A stretch of DNA of 64,000 bases. Origin: Romanomermis culicivorax. Its lineage: Eukaryota > Nematoda > Enoplea > Mermithida > Mermithidae. Numbering within the stretch: the stretch's first letter is position 1; every line of letters starts with the position of its first letter. Under the pieces are notes generated by a model. It ran no database searches. It was not told the origin of the DNA and worked only from the letters and a program-made list of their open reading frames with translations. Where the stretch lies: positions 186,001-250,000 of the forward strand of contig CAWUHX010000149.1 in assembly GCA_963922205.1 (NCBI GenBank), given 5' to 3'. Shown here piece after piece: positions 35,171 through 46,000 of this stretch. Both the position numbers and the translations under genes were made by a program.

Positions 35171-36480
35171 CGATAGTAAACAGGGCAATGGATCCGCCAT
35201 ATAGGGACATTTATGCTAATCGATGGACCATCATCAATCGAGAAATAGTAGCTTTCAACGGCAAAGGGTGATATTATATTAAAAAAGAATTTTAAAGACA
35301 ATCGCTTAATAATAGAGTATTGGTATTCGTTTTCGCGGTTTTTACTTTGCTAGAAAGTTTTGCGAATGAGCGATCGAATTTTCTGCTTTTAATTCCAAGA
35401 TTCAAAATCAATTACATGTCATATTGGTTAAAAAATTGATCCAGAATCACCGTTTGGATAATCAATGCGGAGCTTAAAAATCACAGCTCCCTGGCGCGAG
35501 GAGATAACTTTTTTGGAGGAAAGACGCCATTCAAAATCGAATTCAAAAACTGCCAAAAATGCCTTGAAAGTATATGTTTGCGTCGCAAAAAGTCTATAAA
35601 AATTATTTTTATGATTGGCTTAGCTTGGTTAAATTTGGAAAAAATTGGTAGCTTTCAGCCTAAAAATTGATATTTTTTCTAGATTTTCTGATAATTGGTT
35701 GGAGGGTTCGGACACCTGTCATGATTTTTCTGAGTTCAGGTATCCTGTCGACGTCGGCCCATGCTAAAGGGTCGCGGATATCATGTCAGGTGATGACGCT
35801 TCGGCAGGGAGAGTTCTCACAGCACTTACATGTGATGTGGAACCTTTGAGGCCTTGAATTGCTAATTTTATTTTGGGCTTGGTCCAGTCAAAAATTTAAT
35901 CTAAAATTTATTGAAATTTCTATACAGACCTGCACTGTTTTCTTAGAAATACAGTCGTTTAGTGTTTGAAATTTTACCAAAATTTTGAATTTTTATCTAC
36001 TCAAAATGCGAAAATTTTACTTATTCGAATGCGCAAATCGGTCGGTTGAGCGCGGGACGTTCGCTATCCTAGTTAGAAAGAGTGCTTTTTGGATGTTAAT
36101 CAATTGAAAGATATTGACAAATGTACTATGCTACAAACGGTGAATAAAAGCTTTCGCATCCCATTTCTATTAAGTTCTTGTAACCTTGTGTCGAGACAAG
36201 TATTATTTAGACAAAATATTATTTCTGTGTCTCATGATAGATTTCGTTTTTAGGTTTGCCTGTGATGCTGTGATTTTTCGGATCTACATTATATGATTAA
36301 AATCCAACTATGTCAAAAAACGATCAAAAGCCGAGTTTGGCAGCTTTAAAGAGGTGAGAAAATTTTTAAAACCAGAAAACTTTCGCTCATCCGTGAGCAA
36401 TACCGGACCTCCCGAGACAATGGGTAGCTACGTTTTTTGGTCCAGTAGCTACGTTGGCGATTGTTGGTGACTCCACAAAA
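35171..36480. other. ELL 3' flank, no gene recognised
   Basis: Contains the ELL 3' untranslated region, with no canonical AATAAA obvious close to the stop. A minus-strand frame near 35700-35830 looks somewhat protein-like but has an internal stop and no recognised domain. Confidence 0.3.
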
Positions 36481-37230
36481 ATAACACTTAATGGAAGGGA
36501 GAGAGAAAGGAGGAAAAGAAGGACAGAGAGGAAGAAAGACAAATGGAAGAGAAAAGGAGGGACTGAAATAAGGTCAGCCAACAAATCAATAAAGCAACCG
36601 ACTTGAGAAACAATCAACCAACCAACTGATCGGGGAAGTAACCAACCAATTTGGAAAACAACCAACCAACTGACATGAAAGACAACTAATCAACAAATCC
36701 TGGAATCAACCAACTGATTTGGAAATCAACCAACCAAGCAATCTGGGAGTCAATCAACCAACTAATTTGGGAAGCTATCAACCAATTTGGGAAACAACCA
36801 ACTATTTCACCTAACCAATTTGACAGCAGATCAACAGATTTGGGGAACAATCAACCAACCAATTTGAGAAGAGCTAGTCAATATGGGACTCAATCAACCA
36901 ACCAACCAATGGGAGACATTTAACGGACCATCAAGGAAAATAGTCAACCAACCAATCGGAGAGCCAGTAATCGCCTACTAAAGAACTGAAGAAACAACCG
37001 ATCACTTAGGGAGTCAGTCAACTGATTTCGGATTAAACAAAACACAGTTGGGGGTCAAACTTAAAACAGCCAACTAATTGACCAATCGATTTGGTGAACA
37101 ATTTACCAATCTGGGAGTACACCAAGCAACTATCCAAACCTGGAAACTAATCTGGGGGCGGTACACGATCCTTGGAAACTAAAAAATTCACCCAATCTTG
37201 GAGTGGACTAATCTTGAAATCACTCAACCA
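36480..37230. repeat. Purine tract plus CAACCAACCAATTTGG minisatellite
   Basis: A GA-rich tract (36490-36560) is followed by about 650 bp of irregular units of about 20-25 bp (CAACCAACCAATTTGGGAA). Same architecture as 21720-22030, so both belong to one dispersed family. Confidence 0.7.
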
Positions 37231-37745
37231 ACAAATGTGATGTGGTGAGCCTCGATAAATCAGTGATCAATGCGGTATTCTTGTTCTGGAGAATTGAAGT
37301 ATAAGGAGCGCAGTAAGAATGGGGAAAAGATGAATGCCATCCGAATGAGAAAACATTGAAATTGGATCAGCAATCTGGATGTACTGCTTTTCCGTCAAAA
37401 CGATGTTTTTGATGGCGAAAAGAAATTTTGAACGTTCAGAATTCCAGAGGCGCATTTCTACAAAATTTTCTGACGCTTTGCGACAATTCTGATCCAAAAG
37501 GATATTTAGTGTTTTTTATGGGACGAACATTTTTGGCTCTGTGCAATAATTTTTTGGGGATTTTTGAACAAAGTACAAAGATTTCCGGCATATCCTGCTC
37601 TGAGAACGCTCTTCCGGGCTATAGAACCAGTAAAAGAATAGAATAGTTTTCAAATTGGTTCATTCAAGCGTGCTTTGAAAATACGTCTGCAGAGTGCAGA
37701 CGATGATTTTTTGTCTTATAACGTAACAGTATCGGTGTTAGCTAA

Positions 37746-39635
37746 AGCCCGGTTCATACTTCTGCTCGGCGAGCATGCTCGGAGATGTTCGGCGAGCACA
37801 GCGTCGAGCAAGCTGCTCGCCAAACATGCTCGGCACGAATATTTGCTCGGCGAGCAGAACCCCGAGCTCAAAAAATTTGCTCGCCGAGCATGCTCGGGGT
37901 AGTAGAAAATTTTTCTACTCCTCCGAGCATGCTCGGCGAGCAGCACATGTTATAAGTATAGACGCGTCTCAGACTGCGATAATTTATCAAAAATTAAACA
38001 ATGCGCGCACGATCAATGCCAAATTGTGGGCGCTCTGATCGGTCGGTAGTAGGCATGTATCGGGCCAGAGAATATCGGGTTGGGTCAGGCAGTAAAAATA
38101 CCAAATCGGGTCACGGGTCGAGTCAGAGAAATCTAGCAAACCAGGTCAAGGGTCAAAAAAATATGTGCGGTTCATAAAGTGTAACAAAAGCACATACTCG
38201 CTATGTTACATATTTGTTTATTATTTAGTGTAAATAAACATTGAAAATGAGAAATGACTATTGCTTTAAATAGTAATTGCTGCTTTGAGAAACGAGAAAT
38301 GAAACGAGACCAGGGAAATAAGAAATAAATAAAATCTTTCTCTTATTCAAGGCAAAAAACGAAAATCAATCCGATCTACGATTATTGGGAGCAGATAAAA
38401 AAATCTGAAATGATAGCCAAAGATGGCATGCCCTTCTTGTCTGCCCAAATTGTGTTTGTTAAGAATTTCATTTTTTGCTTAATCTCAAAAACTGCTTCTT
38501 GAAAACTTTCTCTCAGGTACAAGACTTATTTTTGTCTCTTTTTTATTAAGAGCTTGTAAATTAAAGAATCAACATCGGTGTTCACACAAAAGTTTCACTA
38601 CAGAACTTTTTGAATACAAGAAATTAAAGAACACTCAATTTGAAACAGTATTTCACCTCGATAAGTTTTGCTTTCAACATGATATTGTTGAATAATTCTT
38701 CGTGAATTTCGGAAATTGAATGATTTTTAAGCACACTTTTTCAGAAGATGAAGGCTGAAAATTATTCATCAATCATTGTGTCATAATGCATTGAAGGGAA
38801 AAAGCACATTGTCGTTTCATTAAACGTTTTTCTTATCACAATTGACCAAAAGTGGCTCAAGATTTACACCTGCCCAGTAAGTAATCACATGCACGGCTGA
38901 TTAATGCAAGAATTGCCGTAGGAAACAGGATATTATCGATCATAGCTCGCTCAAAAAACCATCGGCCGACATTTAAAAAAAGTCAATTATCAGCCGATGC
39001 CAATACATCGATCATTCCCTACCTTCATTGGAAAACTACCGAGAAAATTTTATTTTTGAAATATATGTAATAATGACTAAATTAATCTCATTTAGAACAA
39101 AATTTTATCTGTTTTTCTTCTAACAGTGAAAATGATCAACTTCATTTTTTTGACCCGTGACCTTCAAGGCACAGAGGTATCCTGGATAATGGCTAAGTTC
39201 AAGTCTTTTTTCATCCTTCGGGTCAGAAAACATTGTACAGGATCGGGTAGCATAGCATATGGTCAAAAGGTCCGATAAATCTTTAATCGCTAGGTTTATT
39301 TGTAGGATTTCATTTTTTTGTTGTAAAGTTTTTGCAATGTCTATTCGAAAAAATTGATAAAAAATTTGAACATATAGAGCTTGTTCGTGAAAAAGAATTC
39401 CTGTTTAACGTTTGATCCCCTGATTACAAGGACGTTAGGAAAAAACGCCATGTTTTCAAGATACTGATTTTATGGTTCGTATGTACATAGAAAGAAATAA
39501 TTATGCATCTTGAGAGAAAAATTTGCTCGCGCAGTATGAACCAATTCCGAGCATCCCCGGGCATGCTTGGCCAGCATGCTCGGAGATGCTTGCTCGGGGT
39601 AAATTTGTTCGCCGAGCAGAAGTATGAACCGGGCT
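37746..39635. mobile_element. PIF/Harbinger-type element with palindromic subterminal arrays
   Basis: The ends AGCCCGGTTCATACTTCTGC and its inverse are flanked by TAA at 37743-37745 and 39636-39638. Both ends are packed with GCTCGGCGAGC and GAGCATGCTC palindromes (37765-37945 and 39525-39620), standing out as G+C-rich in AT-rich DNA. The interior holds other dispersed repeats (GGGTCGGGTC-like words and, near 38960-39015, CATCGGCC words as in the hAT at 6010). No transposase frame was recognised. Confidence 0.75.
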
Positions 39636-40078
39636 TAAAGCTTTTGTTTTACCAATATCTATGAACAAGTAGTATATCATCTTGATTTTTAAAGAAGAAT
39701 TCGTGTTCAACCGTACAAACAACGTGAATTTGAAAAGAACATGAAACAGACCCTATGTAGAGGTCTGCATGAAGAGCTTATAACGAAAGAAACCTGCATT
39801 TTTCAGTATCGTAATCGTATACTTGTCTGTTATATAAAGGATAAATTTTAGTGTGAGAACGTCTCCTCTAATGGAACATTAGAACATTAGAATACTAAAA
39901 CAAGTTCGAAAGCGCGCACATAAAAGATCATCGGGCATTTTGGAGTGAAAAAGCTTTTATTGAAAAGATTGAGGCAACCTTTTTTTACAAACGACTACCA
40001 ACCTAAAAAAATTTGGCTCGTATAGCTATCTACAAAATGAGCTATGCCAGGTATACTTTCGCTCTAGTGGTGTTATTA

Positions 40079-40484
40079 CACTACCAGGCGAAACTAACCG
40101 TCCATGCCGGTCGCGTCCAGGACGCGTCCGGGACGCACCCAGGACGCGAAAAGCACCCTATACCGACAATAAAATTGACAGGCCATGTGCTTGTGTCACA
40201 CAAAGCCAAAGAATTTTGCTGCGGCTTCCTTCTTACCTCCCTATAGAAAGCAGACATTATTTACCAGATATAAACGAAAGGTCAAGTGTTGTCATACTGT
40301 AGGTCAAAACAAAGTGCATATCCACTACACATTATGAAAGAACTATGATTGGCAGATATTGCATGAATGTCAATTACTAAGAAAGATGAAAGTTCTCTTT
40401 GTGCTGCCGAAAAAGACGCGTTCCGAACGCGACCTGGACGCGTCCCAGACGCGAATTATTGAGGGTTAGTTTCGCCTGGTAGTG
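40079..40484. mobile_element. Tc1/mariner-type MITE, 406 bp
   Basis: A perfect 21-bp inverted repeat begins CACTACCAGGCGAAACTAAC at both ends, with TA immediately outside (40077-40078 and 40485-40486). Inside each end are several GGACGCG/CGCGTCC words. A TA target and CACT start fit Tc1/mariner. Non-coding. Confidence 0.82.
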
Positions 40485-40657
40485 TACATTACATACATAT
40501 ATTACACAAATTAAAATTTGTCGAATCATAGGTGGCGCGATAGCTTTAAGATTGTTTTTTCTTGTTGAAGATGACCAAATTTAAAACTTGAGTTAAACTT
40601 GGAAAAAGTTCACTTTCGTTATATTGGATTTTCATTCTTTCTCAAAAAAAATTTTCC

Positions 40658-40671
40658 ATGTCTGTGAAAAG
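40658..40671 (+). CDS. Candidate first coding exon of POLR3D (14 nt)
   Basis: ATGTCTGTGAAAAG followed by GTATAT would encode MSVK plus two bases of a codon. Joined to the exon at 43029 this gives an Arg before LPSLKPP in the right phase, and animal RPC4 proteins also have Arg-Leu-Pro-Ser there. With it the protein would be 406 residues. A 14-nt match can occur by chance, so this is only a candidate. Confidence 0.3.
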
Positions 40672-41925
40672 GTATATTCTGCTGCTGAGTTCATCAACAC
40701 ACTGCATCTCCGAAATTATGAAGGGGGAACAGGAGCGGGCCTTGTGTCTTTGGCGGTTTTTGAGACAAGAAATTAAGAAAAAGTTGACCAAAAAAATTTT
40801 TTTTCAAATCAACTTTTCCAGTTTCAAAACCCTTGGGGTAGTTTGTACTCCCCATGTCCTCCCTCACACATGTGTGCTATTAACTGCGTTGAACTTTTTT
40901 GCTATTTTTAGTGTCAATAAAATAGAAATCAACTCTGGGAAAGTGACACATGAAATCCCACTCAGTTTTTTTAGAAAAGGCTACAGCACAAAGTCTTCCT
41001 AAAACTATATTGATTGTGCAAGATATGTTCAATTCACTCATTTTATATAACATATCGTATAGAATTCACTCCGCGAGTTCTACTGATTACAAGCTATAAA
41101 CAAATTTATTCTTTCCTATTCAACTATTCAGCAAAATAGCATCATTCACAGTTTTTGAATTTAAACAGAAATTTGCAGAACGAGCGTAAGCTTTTTTTCG
41201 GGATGGCAGACGGGAAGTAATTTTACCCATCCCTGTCGCTTCCGTCCTGCTTTCAAAAAAGTCTTACTGTTGCTGTGGGAGTGCGAGTATAGTGGAGAGA
41301 ACCGGGTACGGGATTTGGCGCACACCCCTAATGCATGGCTAACCAGGAGCGTTTTTGTATGCTTTAGCCTGTTCTCCCATTTGCAAAGCAGTGTCCAATG
41401 ACTGTAACCAAGGCCCACTTGCACTAAAGGGGTCTGAGATCGAGCTCAAGATTATCTCGAACAAAAAGGCGACTCGGTTTGATCTCAAGTTCGGTATAAT
41501 TAGAATGTCATCAGGACTATAACGAGCTCGATGTCGAGATTATTCCCAGCTCGAGCTATCGGGCTGCACTAACATTTTCGCAGTTCGCAAAAATCTAGTC
41601 CACTTCTTTTTCTGGCTTGGCAACTATCCAAGCAAGTATGTTCTTTTTTCTGCCCCATCGGGGCATTTTCTATTAAACTAGTTTTATTCTGTTTTGATTT
41701 TACTGATTGCATTAATTCCAGTTCAGTTTAGTTACTTAGATTTTAGTTTGAGGATGGGTATAACAAGCCTGAACAATAGTTAAAGGGCTGGTAGATGAAA
41801 CTCACCTATTCTTTATACCACAAGAATCAGTGATTTTCGCTCAATATCATTTTTGGCTGGAATATAATTTTTTGTTTCTTCATCAAAGTCATTCGTAATG
41901 AAAATTAGCGGGTGATATTACTGCA

Positions 41926-42838
41926 GAGGCCATATTCACCAACAGGTTGGCTCATTTCTTTTAGGTGAGAAAAATTCTATCTATGATTCTACCACTACCT
42001 GCAGGTAAGAAAAAATCCTTATTCATAAAGCGTTGTAGGAATGAACTTGAAACCTACCTGTTGATAGGACAAGTAAACATGAAATAGAAGACGATTATCG
42101 ATTTTCTTTGAATGCGACAGAGCAACATACCCAGGAAAATAGTCCAAAAAGTGTTTTTCGAGTCGTCTGCGGTGCCGCAAATATTGCCAAGAAATTAGCT
42201 CATGTGAATGTCGCAGAGAATCAGAGTGATCCAAAAACTGATTAGTTCGAAAGCCTTGTACACAGGAAGTCTCCGGAATTTGTTTCTCGTCGGATAGCCC
42301 TCATACTGTCGTTTTCTGTATCAAAAGTTCATATGTATATCTACAGTAGATATGACCTGTACATACTTGTGGTGAACCACAGTGCAACAGAACAACAGTA
42401 AACATTCTTTTTTCATTGGACACAGTTGTTCATTCACTTGCCGTTTGTGAAATTTCCTCATCATCATAAGAAAGCTACTTATAATTCCCAAACAAGACTA
42501 TAGCAGCAATAAATAAATGTTAAATTGCTGATGATACTGCAAATACGTTGTTTCTGAGGTCAAGTGTAAGTGTCTAATCTTCAACCACTCCGTTTTTATT
42601 AAAACACTGTATAAACACTTGCATGATTTCGGTGAAATATTCACCAACATTTTCATGCAAAGATTTACCGCCTACCAAGCTATTTCCCAAGGTAGATTTT
42701 TCCTACTTGCAGATACAAAATCCTACCTGAGAGTTGTTTTTACCCGATTTTATTAATACGATTCCTACCTGCAGGTATATTTTTCCTACTTACAATTGAG
42801 AAAACTACCCACTGGTCCGTTTTTATGAATACGACCTC
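41926..42838. mobile_element. Possible MITE-like element (GAGGYCRTATTCA ends)
   Basis: GAGGCCATATTCACC at the left and, inverted, GAGGTCGTATTCATA at the right are imperfect inverted repeats. Words like TACCTGCAGGTA recur near both ends (about 41993 and 42770). No clean target duplication was found. It lies in the presumed first intron of POLR3D. Confidence 0.45.
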
Positions 42839-43028
42839 AGTTTACCTTTATTTGTTTACTTATTATTCCGGTAAGTCAAGAAGCTTTTAATATATCACGT
42901 TACTGTGTTTCAAAAATAATATGACTGCTTACCCCTGAGATGTCTTAATTCACTTAAACGTTTTGCCCAAATATCCGGATCTTCCAAACAGTTATAATAT
43001 ATTTGTACATCGAATGCATATCCTTTAG

Positions 43029-46000
43029 GCTCCCTTCCTTGAAGCCTCCGCGCGACATCAACCTCGGCCAATCACCCGCGATCCCTAATTTACCTGGCTT
43101 GACGAGTTCCGCGTCTAGCCTTTTCGCGAAACCGAAATTCGCTCCAAATTTGGCGTTAGCCGGTAAACGAGTATCGCCCGCTGTTAAAAATGATTCGATG
43201 TCTGATCCGAAGAAAAATGGGCAGAAAATAGAACGAAATAGACAAATGAGCAAGCGATCGAAAAAGGAGCCAGAAATCATACAAGTTGGTTGGTTGGCAT
43301 ACATTTTTCAGCATAATTGTATCTTGACTTGATTCCCGGCGCTCCGACTTTTTCGTCAGAAAGTAAAGTCGTCGACTCCACAGATACACATATTATGGAT
43401 AGAGAGGGTCTCATATTTCGGACCCCGGTTATCCCCCGATGTTTAAAAAAGACAACTCTGAATTTTTTCATTTTTTCTGCCTAAAAAATGCATTTTTTAT
43501 CAAAAAGCGGTTATTTTTCTTCATTTTTTTGTCTTTTTGGTCAATTTTCAGTCTCTTACACCAACCTAGAAAATTTCTCAAGTTGACTCATTTGATTTTT
43601 TTAACGCGAAATTTCGAAATTTCTCTCAAGATCTGCAGAAAATTATCCTCCCAAAAATCGAGGGTAAATTTTGATGGTTCGTATAAAGAGTTCTAAAGGA
43701 GAGCTGAATTCTTCATAAAATTATCTTGCAAACCAAAACTTTGTCTAAACTTTTTCGAAAACGCAAAATTTGTAAAATTAAGCTCTATGTTTTGAAATTT
43801 CATTTAAAGATCTATCGAAAAGCCAACATTCCTTTTCAACATTAGGATATGAAAGCTTGTTATGAAAATATAATTTGTAAAATATGTGATGCAAAGTTTT
43901 TAAATTTTGTCGGAACATAAACGTACACTCGCCGTAAAACAATGGCGCAGCCAGTGAGGCTTCGGGAGACGTGTTCTTCCGAAATGAAATGAAAATAGTT
44001 TTTTATAGATTTAGATACTGGGGAATTAAGGTATTGAACATGAAGAAGTATAAAAATTCTTCAGCGCTCTATTCCACTGCTCTGTATTCTTAAATTATTT
44101 TACTTTATAGTATTTTGCTAATCAGTATCAGATGGTTGGTTTTTCTCCTGCGTAGTTTGGATAGTGCAGTTATTCAGCTAATGAAGGGGCAAATTTCAAA
44201 CGTTTTGATTCCAACGATTTTCGATTAAAGTATTCTTGAACATGTGTAAATTGCAAGAACCCCTTTATTCTAATGAGAGAACATAACGTTGCATATTTTC
44301 CATACTTAATTGTTGTCATATGCGCGCCGAACCAAAATCCTGGCCACATCACCCTGAAGTAACAGCAGACATTCGCTGAGACGCAAAACTTCTTCAAAAA
44401 TCTCGATAAATTTTGGAGTTCTACCCACCTGCAATTATTTTTACAAAATCACTTTTGCACGGTTTTTTTTGCAGTCCAAAGGAACTTTTTCCGAAGGTTT
44501 TGCCGAAGGCGCCGGCTCTTCGAGGTCGGTTGCGCGTGATCGCGCTGAATGCTCGATGAGCTCGCAATTTTCCAGTTCCTCGAATTTATTGTCAAATGGT
44601 GGCGGCGGCGGAAAAAAATCCAAAGGTGAAAGCGGCGGGAAATTATCCAATCGAGGATTGCATGGTCTCGGACCAAGCGATGACTTGGAAACCGACGAGG
44701 ATTTTTTGGGCTGCTTGATGAAAGACGATGTAAACATAATTTTTTTTCACTCGCAGTAATGATTATAATGACGTTCTCCATCTGTTTCGACAACTGAAAT
44801 GCAAATCCGAATATCTTCTTGCTAGAAAATTTATTCACTACCAATCAGGGGTTTTTTTGCACATACCAGGTTGCAATGTGCAACTTGGGGAAAAATGTTG
44901 GTTGCACAGATAAATTTTTGATTGCTCACTCTAAAATCGATAAATTTGCTTAAATTTATCGGAAAAACTATCGTAAACCAGTTTCCTAGTAGTTCATTCG
45001 ATCCGCGTCAGTGTTAGACATTTAAAACATAATTTTCTGAGTTTTGGAGAGAAAACAAAAAGGTTAATATGACTAGACTAAAGTAATAGGTTCGGCGCGG
45101 AGCGCCGAAAAATTTTCAGTATTTCAATATTCTATAATGCTGTAAAATTAGTCTTTTCACTTTATTTCCCACACAGACAGTTTGCTTTCTCAATGAATTA
45201 GATGAACTTTCAGTCGGACAAACTAAAATTCAAAAACTAGGAAAGCGACTAAGAATTTGGATCAGAAATTTCTAGCATTGTCCTACAATCAAAATGTTTT
45301 AATCACATGAAAGTCAAAGTTTTCATGAAGATCGCAAAAAAATTTCGAGAAAATTACCGAGAAAAATGTTAGTTGTCATCAAATTCGTCAAAAACAATAC
45401 AGGATCAAACATTTATCCATAATATGTTGATAACTAGAAGCTAAAAGCACTAACTTGAATGACCTTTTCTAACTGCGCACTAGAATAATGTAAATAGAAC
45501 GCATAAAAATGCATCTCCGGACCGAAAACCCTATAACCTAATCAAAAGAGCAGTCAGGCCTCAAGTTGCACTGTGCAACTTGGCCGAAAAAATTTGGTTG
45601 CACAGCCCGAAATTTGGTTGCTGTGTGCAAAAAAACCCTGCTACCAATACCATACATGCACGTGGGGGATTTGAGGGGTATTGACCTGCAACACATTCTG
45701 ATTGACCCTCAGCTGATTCTTGCTGAGCCCCAGCAGATTTGACCGACTCCCTCCAGTAATCGTTGAAAAGATGACGAATGAAATTGAGCAAGAAAGAAAA
45801 GGAAGTCGTCATAAAAATGAAAATGACGCTGTAGTTTAATTTTTCTAAACAAAAGATACTTGATTCCAAAGAAGTAAGGGTTCATTTATACTTGCCTTTT
45901 CCAACGGAACGGAACGGATCGTCAAGAGCTTCGAACGTTCGGCCTGAAAATCCATTTTCGATAGGAAAGGATGACTGCAATTTTGCGGGACATAACCGAC

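Noticed and set aside
35667-35849. Protein-like stretch on the minus strand with several cysteines
   Set aside because: It has an internal stop codon, no flanking splice sites that rescue it and no recognised family.
37716-38038. Overlapping ORFs on both strands with HARR and SPSK-like repeats
   Set aside because: They are products of the GCTCGGCGAGC palindromic array of a Harbinger-type element.
42824-42870. Alternative first exon for POLR3D starting at an ATG near 42824
   Set aside because: Its GTAAGT donor leaves one base rather than the two needed to join the exon at 43029.
44441-44844. Minus-strand ORFs opposite POLR3D exon 2
   Set aside because: They are shadows of the plus-strand exon, whose frame matches the RPC4 family and has proper splice sites.
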